This document shows positions 1 through 6,137 of a stretch of DNA of 8,111 nt, piece by piece. A program made the translations under genes and the position numbers. Position 1 is the first letter of the stretch. Every line of letters starts with the position of its first letter. Source of the stretch: Burkholderiales bacterium (GTDB lineage: Bacteria > Pseudomonadota > Gammaproteobacteria > Burkholderiales > SG8-39); NCBI GenBank assembly GCA_029266935.1, contig JAQSVY010000049.1:1-8111 (forward strand), in the 5' to 3' direction. The notes under the pieces were generated by a model. That model saw nothing but the letters and a program-made list of their open reading frames with translations. It was not told the origin of the DNA and made no database searches.

Positions 1-1098
1 GAGCTGCGCAACCCGCTCGGCGCGCTGGCGGGCGCGGCGCACCTGCTGCGCCTGCTCGCGCCGAAGGACGAGACCGCGATCCGCGCCACCGACATCGTCG
101 GCCGCCAGGTACAGCACATGACGCGCCTGGTCGAAGACCTGCTCGACTTGAGCCGCGTGACGCGCGGCAAGATCAGCCTCTCGCGCGAGCCGCGCGCCCA
201 CCCGCCCGCGGGCGCGAGCGGGGGGCAGCCAATGCGCCGCTCAGGGCGGCTGGCAAAGCACGAGGTGCACGTCGAGCTCTCGCCGGCCTGGGTGCGCGCC
301 GACGCCGCTCGGGTCGAGCAGATCATCTCCAACCTCGTCGGCAACGCGGTCAAGTACACCCCGGACGGCGGCCAGATCGCCATCTCGGTGCGCCGCGAGA
401 GCAACGCGGCGCTGCTGCAGGTGCGCGACACCGGCATGGGCATGTCGCCCGAGCTCGCCGCGCACGTCTTCGACCTCTTCGTGCAGGGCGAGCGCTCGCT
501 CGACCGCAGCCTCGGCGGCCTGGGCATCGGCCTCACCCTCGTCAGGCGCCTGGCCGAGCTGCACGGCGGCACGGCCGCGGCGGCGAGCGACGGGCTGGGC
601 AAAGGGTCGCTGTTCAGCGTGTCGCTGCCGGCCATCGAGGCGCTGCTGCCGGCCCCGACGGCGGAGCCCGCGTCGGCAGAGCCGGCGCCGCGGCGCCTGC
701 ACAAGATCCTGCTCATCGAGGACAACGACGATGCGCGCCGCACCCTCTCCCTCGCGCTGCAGATGAGCGGCCACCAGGTCTACGCGGCGCCCGACGGCAA
801 GGCGGGCATCGAGACCGCCGACGCGGTCGACCCCGAGGTGGCGGTGATCGACATCGGCCTGCCCGGGATCAACGGCTACCAGGTCGGCGAGGACCTGCGG
901 CGCAAGCCCGCGCACGAGGCGATGGTGCTGATCGCGCTGACCGGCTACGGCCAGCCCGACTCGCTGCGCCGCGCTCGCGACGCCGGATTTGACGAGTACA
1001 TCACCAAGCCGATCGACCCCGACCGCCTGATGCGGCTGATCGACGTGGCCTGCGCCGCGAAAGAGCGGCGCAGCAGCCCCTCGCGGCCGACGGTGTAG
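1..1098 (+). CDS. Hybrid sensor histidine kinase / response regulator, 3' portion (5' end outside window)
   Basis: The frame is open from base 1 and ends at TAG 1096-1098, giving 365 visible codons; the true start lies left of the window. The first residues, ELRNPL, are the tail of an H-box (normally HELRNPL), so the phospho-accepting His is the codon just outside. Then come the rest of the DHp helices (RLVEDLLDLSR, about residues 41-51) and a HATPase_c domain: N-box NLVGNAVKYTPDGG at 331-372, G1 box DTGMGM at 427-444, G2 box GLGIGL at 517-534. A Pro/Ala linker leads to a receiver domain with acidic pair E/D at 718-723, phospho-acceptor Asp at 850-852 (VIDIGLPG), Thr at 940-942 and Lys at 1006-1008 (TKP). 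No DNA-binding domain follows, so output probably goes by phosphotransfer or protein contact. The stretch at about 190-258 does not resemble the usual linker and may be frameshifted (see findings). The signal sensed is unknown because the sensor part is missing. Confidence 0.93.
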   Translation, partial: ELRNPLGALAGAAHLLRLLAPKDETAIRATDIVGRQVQHMTRLVEDLLDLSRVTRGKISLSREPRAHPPAGASGGQPMRRSGRLAKHEVHVELSPAWVRADAARVEQIISNLVGNAVKYTPDGGQIAISVRRESNAALLQVRDTGMGMSPELAAHVFDLFVQGERSLDRSLGGLGIGLTLVRRLAELHGGTAAAASDGLGKGSLFSVSLPAIEALLPAPTAEPASAEPAPRRLHKILLIEDNDDARRTLSLALQMSGHQVYAAPDGKAGIETADAVDPEVAVIDIGLPGINGYQVGEDLRRKPAHEAMVLIALTGYGQPDSLRRARDAGFDEYITKPIDPDRLMRLIDVACAAKERRSSPSRPTV

Positions 1099-1136
1099 CG
1101 AAAATGTAGGGAAAATGGGGACGGTCCTCATTCTCC
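1099..1136. other. 38-nt intergenic spacer with tandem GAAAATG
   Basis: This is the only gap between the kinase stop codon and the MFS start codon, and it is AT-rich compared with its surroundings. The heptamer GAAAATG occurs twice (1100-1106 and 1111-1117, 11 bp apart). The second copy begins the imperfect palindrome at 1111-1135. I see no convincing -35/-10 promoter pair and no Shine-Dalgarno sequence at normal distance from the ATG at 1137. The MFS gene may be read through from the kinase gene, or its promoter may lie inside the kinase 3' end. Confidence 0.6.
1111..1135. repeat. Imperfect palindrome, REP-like, abutting the MFS start codon
   Basis: Left arm GAAAATGGGGAC (1111-1122) and right arm GTCCTCATTCTC (1124-1135) are inverted complements at 10 of 12 positions around a single central G. 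As + strand RNA one mismatch becomes a G-U wobble, leaving 11 of 12 positions pairable. The arm sequence resembles, from memory, the dispersed GGGGAC...CATTTTC palindromes often found between genes in proteobacteria; no search was run. It could be a REP-type unit, a weak terminator for the kinase gene (there is no U-tract), or a structure affecting initiation of the MFS gene, whose ATG begins two bases after it. Confidence 0.55.
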
Positions 1137-2333
1137 ATGCCAAAAGTTCATCCCGGCTGGGTCGTGCTGACCGCGCTGTGCTGCGTCGGGTTCGCGCGCC
1201 AGGGCCCGGCGGTCGCCACCCTCTCGATCTTCGTCGAGCCGCTGACGCGCGAGTTCGGCTGGTCGCGCGCCGCACTCTCCGGCGCCGTTTCGCTGGGCGG
1301 CGTCCTCGCGGCGCTGGTCTCGCCGCTCATCGGGCCGCTGCTCGACCGCCACGGCTCGCGCGTGGTGCTGAGCGTCGCGGTGCTGGTAAACACCGCGGCG
1401 CTCGTCCTGCTCTCCTTCACGCCGTCGCTGCTGGTCTTCTACCTGCTCTTCTGCATCGCCCGCATGAACTGGGCGGTGCCCTTCGACCTCGGCATCTACG
1501 GCGCGCTGGCCAACCGGTTCGTCGAGCGGCGCGCGTTCGCCGCCTCGGTCGCGACCATGGCGCAGATGGCCGGCTTGGTGGCGATGCCGCTCATCGCGCA
1601 ATTCGCCATCGTCCACGACGGCTGGCGCGCAGGCTGGCTGGCGCTTGGGCTGGTGACGCTGGTGGTGGGGCTCGCCCCGGTGTGGCTGTTCATGGAGGGG
1701 CGGCCGCCGGACCGCGGCCACGCCGGCCACGCTGGACCGGAGCCGAGCTTTTCGCGGCGGCAGGCGCTCGGCACGCCCGCGTTCTGGCTGCTGCTGCTCT
1801 ATACGGTTCTCGTCTACCCTGTGCAGGCCGGCGTGAGCCTGCACCAGGCGCCGCACCTCGTCGAGCGCGGCATCGACGCCACCGCCGCGGCGCTCATCGT
1901 CAGCAGCTTTTCGTTCATGTCGGGGGTCGGCACGCTCGCCTGCGGCTTCCTGCCGCGCCGGCTGCCGACCCGCTTCGCGATGGCGCTCGCGGGGGCGCTG
2001 CTCGCGCTCGGCGCGTGGCTCATGGCGCGCATCGCGACTCCGACCGACGGCACGCTTGCCGCAGCGGTCTTCGGCCTGGGCATCGGCGGCGTGCTCACGC
2101 TGCTGCCGGTCGCCTGGGCCGACTATTTCGGCCGTGCCAACTACGGCGCGATCCGCGGCCTCGCGCTTTCGGCGCAGGTCCTCGCGCAAGCCACTGGCCC
2201 GCTCCTCTCCGGCGCGTTGCGCGACTTCACGGGCGACTACCTGGTCTCGCTACAGCTCTTCAGCGGGCTCTCGGTCCTGAGCGTGGTCGCGGCGCTCGCC
2301 GCGCGCCCGCCGCGGCGCGAGACCGTCACCTGA
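1137..2333 (+). CDS. MFS family transporter
   Basis: This encodes a 398-residue inner-membrane permease of the major facilitator superfamily, whose members move small solutes by proton- or solute-coupled transport or uniport. The hydrophobic pattern fits 12 membrane helices in two halves. After the first helix comes FGWSR (residues 40-44), common in the monocarboxylate / oxalate-formate-like branch. The cytoplasmic loop 2-3 motif is seen as GPLLDRHGSR (66-75, with D70, R71, G73 and R75). A polar central loop rich in Gly, His and Pro (about 187-208) separates the halves. ATG 1137 is the only usual start between the in-frame TAG at 1107-1109 and the first helix, but it lacks a good ribosome binding site; the nearest purine run, GGGGACGG, sits inside the palindrome about 13 nt away. 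The 3' end overlaps the convergent CoA ligase gene by 8 nt. The substrate is unknown; a carboxylate is a guess from the subfamily resemblance. Confidence 0.9.
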   Translation: MPKVHPGWVVLTALCCVGFARQGPAVATLSIFVEPLTREFGWSRAALSGAVSLGGVLAALVSPLIGPLLDRHGSRVVLSVAVLVNTAALVLLSFTPSLLVFYLLFCIARMNWAVPFDLGIYGALANRFVERRAFAASVATMAQMAGLVAMPLIAQFAIVHDGWRAGWLALGLVTLVVGLAPVWLFMEGRPPDRGHAGHAGPEPSFSRRQALGTPAFWLLLLYTVLVYPVQAGVSLHQAPHLVERGIDATAAALIVSSFSFMSGVGTLACGFLPRRLPTRFAMALAGALLALGAWLMARIATPTDGTLAAAVFGLGIGGVLTLLPVAWADYFGRANYGAIRGLALSAQVLAQATGPLLSGALRDFTGDYLVSLQLFSGLSVLSVVAALAARPPRRETVT

Positions 2334-3861
2334 GGTGTCCTTCCCGCAGCAGGCGCTTGAGTAGCTTGCCGTTGGCGTTGCGCGGCAGGGGCTCGCGGCA
2401 CAGGGTGAAGCTCTCTGGCACCTTGTAGTCCGCGAGCCGCTCGGCGCAGTGCGCGCGCAGCGCCTCGGGCGCGATGTCGCTCGCCTCGGGCAAGGTGACG
2501 AAGGCGTGCACGCGCTCGCCCAGCACCGGGCAGGGAACGGCGATCACCGCCGCTTCGAGCACCTGCGGCGCGGCGAGCAGCACGCTCTCCACCTCGGCCG
2601 AGTACACCTTGTAGCCGCCGCGGTTGATCATGTCCTTCTTGCGGTCGAGCACGCGCACGTAGCCCTCGGCGTCGAGCGAGCCGATGTCGCCGGAATGCCA
2701 GAAGCCGCCGGTGAACTCGCGCGCCGTGGCTTGCGGATCGTTCCAGTAGCCGCGCACGACCATCGGCCCCTTGATCCACAGCTCGCCCGTCTCGCCCGGC
2801 GCCAGCTCGCGCCCGGCGTCGTCCATCACCGCGATCTCGCCGCAGGCGACCGCCCGGCCGACGCTGTCGGCGCGCCGCGCGGTCTCCGCCGCCGGCATCA
2901 TCGTGGCGGGCGAGGTGGTCTCGGTCGCCCCGTACAGGTTCATGAGCTGCAGCCGCGGCAGCGCCTGCGCGAGGCGCGCGATCGTCGGCAGCGGCATAGG
3001 CGCGCCGCCGTAGCCGCCGATGCGCCAGGCGGCGAGATCGTGGCGCGCGAACTCCGGCTCGAGCAGGCAGAGGTTGACCATCGCCGGCACGAGCACCGTG
3101 TGCGTCATTCGCTCGCGCGCGGCGAGGGCGAGGAACTCGCGCGCCTTGAACTCGCGCAGCAGGATGAGCGCGCCGGCGCAGCGCGCCATCGTCGCCACCA
3201 GCGCCACCAACCCTGTGACGTGGCTGAGCGGCACCGCAGCGATCGAGCGCTCGCCGGCCCCGAGGCCCATGCCCAGCTCATAGTGCAGCGCCGAGTGCAC
3301 GATGCCCAGGTGCGAGAGCATCGCCCCTTTCGGCCTCCCGGTCGTGCCGGAGGTGTAGAGAATCGCCGCGGTGTCCTCTTCGGCTACCGGCGCCGGCGTC
3401 GGAGCGCGGTCCTCGAGCAGCTCCGCGAAGCGATCGCGCGGCACGCGCTCGAGCCCCGGCGGCAGCCGCTCGGCGAGCTGCGGCTCGTGCACCACCAGGC
3501 GCGCGCCGCAGTGGCCGAGGATGTAGGCGAGCTCCGGCTTCTGCTCGCGGATGTTGAGCGGCACGGCGACGGCGCCCAGTCGCGCCGCGGCGAAGAGCGC
3601 GACGACGAACTCGGCGTGGTTGCCGAGCAGCAGCGCCAGGCGCTCGCCGCGGCCGACGCCGCGCGCCGCAAGCCCTGCCGCGGCCGCGGCAGAGCGCTCG
3701 GCGAGCGCCGTCCAGCTCAGCCGTTCGCCGTCCGCGACCAGCGCCTCGCCCGCCGGGTCGCGCGCCGTGGCGTCCGCGAGGAGCTGGTAGAGGCTGCCCG
3801 GCCGCTCGGCGAAGCAGCGCACCACACGGTCGCCGAAGTGCGCCTCCAGCCGCGTCTTCAC
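2326..3861 (-). CDS. Acyl-CoA synthetase (AMP-forming, ANL superfamily)
   Basis: This 511-residue enzyme activates a carboxylic acid with ATP to an acyl-adenylate and transfers it to CoA. Motifs, numbered from the GTG at 3861: P-loop ILYTSGTTGRPKG (167-179), YGATETT (310-316), SGD with D392, DRKKD with R407 leading into the GGYKVYSAEVE segment (415-425), and the catalytic Lys of NANGK (K499, codon 2365-2367). All key residues are present and the length is normal, so it should be active. The reading frame is open far upstream, but GTG 3861 is chosen because it overlaps the livF stop as GTGA and the recognisable protein begins there. The upstream ribosome site is weak, which suggests translation coupled to livF. 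As last gene of the ABC importer operon it probably activates the imported compound. Candidates are aromatic, branched or medium-chain acids; motifs alone do not decide. The 3' end overlaps the MFS gene. Confidence 0.93.
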   Translation of the reverse strand: MKTRLEAHFGDRVVRCFAERPGSLYQLLADATARDPAGEALVADGERLSWTALAERSAAAAAGLAARGVGRGERLALLLGNHAEFVVALFAAARLGAVAVPLNIREQKPELAYILGHCGARLVVHEPQLAERLPPGLERVPRDRFAELLEDRAPTPAPVAEEDTAAILYTSGTTGRPKGAMLSHLGIVHSALHYELGMGLGAGERSIAAVPLSHVTGLVALVATMARCAGALILLREFKAREFLALAARERMTHTVLVPAMVNLCLLEPEFARHDLAAWRIGGYGGAPMPLPTIARLAQALPRLQLMNLYGATETTSPATMMPAAETARRADSVGRAVACGEIAVMDDAGRELAPGETGELWIKGPMVVRGYWNDPQATAREFTGGFWHSGDIGSLDAEGYVRVLDRKKDMINRGGYKVYSAEVESVLLAAPQVLEAAVIAVPCPVLGERVHAFVTLPEASDIAPEALRAHCAERLADYKVPESFTLCREPLPRNANGKLLKRLLREGHLR

Positions 3862-4505
3862 GGCCTGGCGGCCACCGCCCCGCGGTCGATGACGAACACG
3901 CGGTCGAGCAGCCCGTGGGCGTGCGCGAGACTCGACTCGGAGAGGATCGCGCTCAGGCCGGAGGCGCGCAGCCCCGCGATCACCTCGGCGAGGCGGCGCG
4001 CCAGCACCGGGGCGACGCCCTCGAAAGGCTCGTCGAGCAGCAGCAGCCGCGTGCCCGCCATCATGGCGCGCGCCAGCGCAACCAGCTTCTGCTGCCCGCC
4101 CGACAGGTGCAGCGCGCGGCGCGCGCGCATCTCCGCCACCTCCGGGATCGCACGGTAGACGCGCTCGAGCCGCTGCGGCGCGTCGGGAAGCCGCGCCGAC
4201 CACGCAGGCAGCAGCACGTTCTCCTCCACGCTGAGCGCGGGCACCAGGCGCCGATCCTCGGGCAGATAGCCGATGCCGAGCGGCACGCGCGCATGGGTCG
4301 GCACGCCGGCGAGGGCGCGTCCGTCGAAGCGCAGCTCGCCCGAGTGGTGCGGGAGCAGCCCCATGATGGTGCGCATCAGCGTGGTCTTGCCGGCGCCGTT
4401 GCGGCCGATGAGCCCGGCGAACTGCCCGCCCCCGACCTCGAGCGACACGCCGCGCAGGATCGCCACCGGGCCGATCGAGACCGAGACGCCGTCAAGCCGC
4501 AGCAC
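3858..4505 (-). CDS. livF: HAAT-type ABC transporter ATP-binding protein (LivF)
   Basis: This is one of the two cytoplasmic ATPases of the branched-chain amino acid-type importer. Numbered from the GTG at 4505 (215 residues): Walker A GRNGAGKTT (34-42), Q-loop region GYLPEDRR (79-86; the family usually has PEGRR), signature LSGGQQ (134-139), and Walker B LLLLDEP with catalytic E159. GTG 4505 is preferred over the in-frame TTG at 4520: GGAGAGG lies 6 nt upstream of the GTG, the TTG falls within that Shine-Dalgarno sequence, and the protein then begins MLRLDGVS as LivF proteins usually do. Two features are odd. The usual VEQN at the H-loop position reads SESS (189-192). The chain also stops soon after VFVIDRG, lacking about 20 residues of the usual LivF C-terminus. 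The gene overlaps livG by 14 nt and its TGA overlaps the ligase GTG. Confidence 0.92.
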   Translation of the reverse strand: MLRLDGVSVSIGPVAILRGVSLEVGGGQFAGLIGRNGAGKTTLMRTIMGLLPHHSGELRFDGRALAGVPTHARVPLGIGYLPEDRRLVPALSVEENVLLPAWSARLPDAPQRLERVYRAIPEVAEMRARRALHLSGGQQKLVALARAMMAGTRLLLLDEPFEGVAPVLARRLAEVIAGLRASGLSAILSESSLAHAHGLLDRVFVIDRGAVAARP

Positions 4506-5220
4506 GGACGTCCTCTCCAATGACGTAGCGGCGGACTTCCTCGGCGCTCAGCACCGCGGCGGGTGCGCCGTCGGCGATGACGCGGCCGTCGTAGAAGGCG
4601 ACGACGCGCCCGGCGTAGCGCGAGACGATGTCCATGTCGTGCTCGACGAAGAGCACGGTGACGCCCTGCCCGCGCACCGCGCCCATCACCAGATCCATGA
4701 TGGCGAACTTTTCGTCGGCCGCGACGCCGCTGGTCGGCTCGTCGAGCAGTAGCAGCTTCGGCTGCGCGACGAGCGCCATCGCCACGTCGAGCAGCTTGCG
4801 CACGCCCTCGGGCAGCAGCCCGGCCGGGCGCGCGGCATACGGCCCGAGCGAAAAGCGCTCGAGCAGCGCGTCGGCCGCCTCTTCCACCCGCTCGGCGGCG
4901 GCGATGCCCTCGGCGACCAGCAAGTTCTCGCGCACGCTGAGGGTCTGGAAGAGCTGCGGGATCTGGAACGAGCGCGCGAGGCCCAGGCGCGTGATCTGGC
5001 GCGGCGTGCGCCCGACCAGCTCCTGCCCGTCGAAGCGGATGCGGCCGTGGTCGGGCCGCAGGTAGCCGGTGACCATGTTGAGGAAGGTGGTCTTGCCCGC
5101 GCCGTTGGCGCCGATCACGCTCACCACGCTGCCGCGCGCGAGCGCGAGGTTGATGTCGGCGGCCGCCGAAACGGCGCCGAAGCGCTTGTGCAGGTCATCG
5201 GCCTCGAGAATCGCGCTCAT
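4492..5220 (-). CDS. livG: HAAT-type ABC transporter ATP-binding protein (LivG)
   Basis: This 242-residue cytoplasmic ATPase pairs with LivF to drive the LivHM permease. Visible motifs are Walker A GANGAGKTT (37-45), Q-loop Gln in RSFQIPQLF (Q86), Walker B LLLLDEPTSG (D160, E161) and H-loop His in FVEHD (H194). FQIPQLF and VEHDMDIV are typical of LivG rather than LivF. The signature position reads LPEGV (136-140) in place of LSGGQ, with only the second Gly kept, so this subunit gives its partner site a non-consensus signature. The ATG at 5220 overlaps the livM TGA as ATGA. The nearest purine run (AAGG) is only 1 nt from the ATG, so initiation probably relies on coupling to livM. The gene ends inside livF. 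Length is near the lower end of the usual LivG range. Confidence 0.94.
   Translation of the reverse strand: MSAILEADDLHKRFGAVSAAADINLALARGSVVSVIGANGAGKTTFLNMVTGYLRPDHGRIRFDGQELVGRTPRQITRLGLARSFQIPQLFQTLSVRENLLVAEGIAAAERVEEAADALLERFSLGPYAARPAGLLPEGVRKLLDVAMALVAQPKLLLLDEPTSGVAADEKFAIMDLVMGAVRGQGVTVLFVEHDMDIVSRYAGRVVAFYDGRVIADGAPAAVLSAEEVRRYVIGEDVRAAA
4512..4518 (-). promoter_or_regulatory. Ribosome binding site that fixes the livF start
   Basis: On the - strand GGAGAGG occupies 4518-4512, followed by a 6-nt spacer and GTG at 4505-4503. It is the best-placed Shine-Dalgarno sequence in the operon and lies inside the 3' end of livG, so ribosomes finishing livG pass over it. It argues against starting livF at the TTG at 4520-4518, which overlaps the site itself. 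Confidence 0.75.
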
Positions 5221-6137
5221 GCCTTGCGCCGCGCCAGGGTCCACAGCCCGCCGGGCAAAAACAGGATGATCGCCAGCATCGCCACGCCGAGCGCCATCTG
5301 CCAGACGTTGGGCGCGTACTGGTTCGCCACCGTGCGCAGCGCCTCGAAGATGATCGCCGCAAGGAACGGCGCGAGCACGTTGCCGGTGCCGCCCAGGATG
5401 GCGATGAACACGAACTCGCCCGAGGTCGTCCAGTAGGCGGTCTCCGGGTCGACGTGGCCCACCGCGAGCGCGGCGAACGCTCCGCCCAGGCCCGCGAGCG
5501 CGCCGGCCACGATGTAGTTGACGTACACCACCCGGTACACCGAGGCGCCGAGGTACTCCACCCTCAGCTCGTTGTCGCGGATGGCGGCGGTGACGCGGCC
5601 CCAGTGCGAGCCGAGCCAGCGGTGCAGCGCCCAGGCAAGCGCGAGCACCGCCAGCACGCTCGCGGCATAGAAGATGCGCCGCTCCGCGCCTTCGGCGAGC
5701 GGGACCCCGGCGAAGTGGCGCACGTGCACGCTGAAGCCGTCGGTCGAGCCGAGCGTCGAGCTCTTCACCAGCAGGCCGTACAGGATCATCGAGAACGCGA
5801 GCGACAGCATGCCGAAGAAGATCTCGCGGTAGCGCGCGAGCAGCAGGCCGACCAGCGCCGCCACCGCCGCGGCGCCGAGCGTGCCGGCGACGATCATCAG
5901 CGCGGCGTCGGCGAGGCCGCCGCGGTGGGCGAGCAGCGCCGCGGCATACGCGCCCAGGCCGAAGTAGAGACCCTGCCCGAAGGAGACCAGACCCGCGCGC
6001 ATGAGCAGCAGCAGCCCCAACACCACGAGACCCTTGGCGAGCGCCAGCGCGAGCAGGAACACCAGCCATTGCGGGGCCCAGGGCGCCAGCGCGAGGAGAG
6101 CCGCGCTGGCCGCGGCGAGCGCCGGCACGGTGCGCAT
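5217..6137 (-). CDS. livM: HAAT-type ABC transporter permease (LivM)
   Basis: This 306-residue integral inner-membrane protein is one half of the translocation channel, paired with LivH. It is hydrophobic throughout, with a probable 8-10 membrane segments. Family landmarks are SFGQGLYFGLGAYAAALL starting at residue 52, the cytoplasmic segment RDNELRVEYLGASVYR that contacts the ATPases, the helix GALAGLGGAFAAL, and GGTGNVLAPFLAAIIFEALR near the C-terminus. The ATG at 6137 overlaps the livH stop as TGATG (1 nt shared). A GGAGG at 6155-6151 lies 13 nt upstream, rather far, so translational coupling to livH is likely. The TGA at 5219-5217 overlaps the livG ATG. I see no truncation. Confidence 0.94.
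   Translation of the reverse strand: MRTVPALAAASAALLALAPWAPQWLVFLLALALAKGLVVLGLLLLMRAGLVSFGQGLYFGLGAYAAALLAHRGGLADAALMIVAGTLGAAAVAALVGLLLARYREIFFGMLSLAFSMILYGLLVKSSTLGSTDGFSVHVRHFAGVPLAEGAERRIFYAASVLAVLALAWALHRWLGSHWGRVTAAIRDNELRVEYLGASVYRVVYVNYIVAGALAGLGGAFAALAVGHVDPETAYWTTSGEFVFIAILGGTGNVLAPFLAAIIFEALRTVANQYAPNVWQMALGVAMLAIILFLPGGLWTLARRKA

Noticed and set aside
118..1098. ATG 118 as the start of the kinase gene
   Set aside because: The frame is open to base 1 and the codons before 118 encode H-box residues (ELRNPL) and DHp helix, so this Met is internal.
241..1275. Long - strand open frame opposite the kinase gene
   Set aside because: It has low-complexity Arg/Val/Ala composition with no motif, and lies opposite clear HATPase and receiver motifs.
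2302..2319. GC-rich hairpin (CGCGCC / GGCGCG, 6-nt loop) near the MFS 3' end as a terminator
   Set aside because: It is inside coding sequence, has no following T-tract, and stems of this size arise easily by chance at such GC content.
1115..2428. + strand open frame of about 437 codons overlapping the MFS gene in another frame, and its - strand mirror at 1128-2189
   Set aside because: Both are Arg-rich with no membrane segments, while the 1137-2333 frame gives a clean MFS protein.
2449..4158. Long + strand open frame (about 569 codons) opposite the CoA ligase and LivF
   Set aside because: Its translation is Arg/His/Gln-rich with no recognisable domain, and both opposite-strand genes have full catalytic motifs. 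Such mirrors are expected at this GC content.
3862..4203. N-terminal extension of the CoA ligase up to 4203
   Set aside because: The extra 114 residues are an out-of-frame reading of livF and have no family resemblance. GTG 3861 with the GTGA overlap fits better.
4506..4520. TTG 4520 as the livF start
   Set aside because: It lies within the GGAGAGG site that serves GTG 4505 and would add five residues not typical of LivF.
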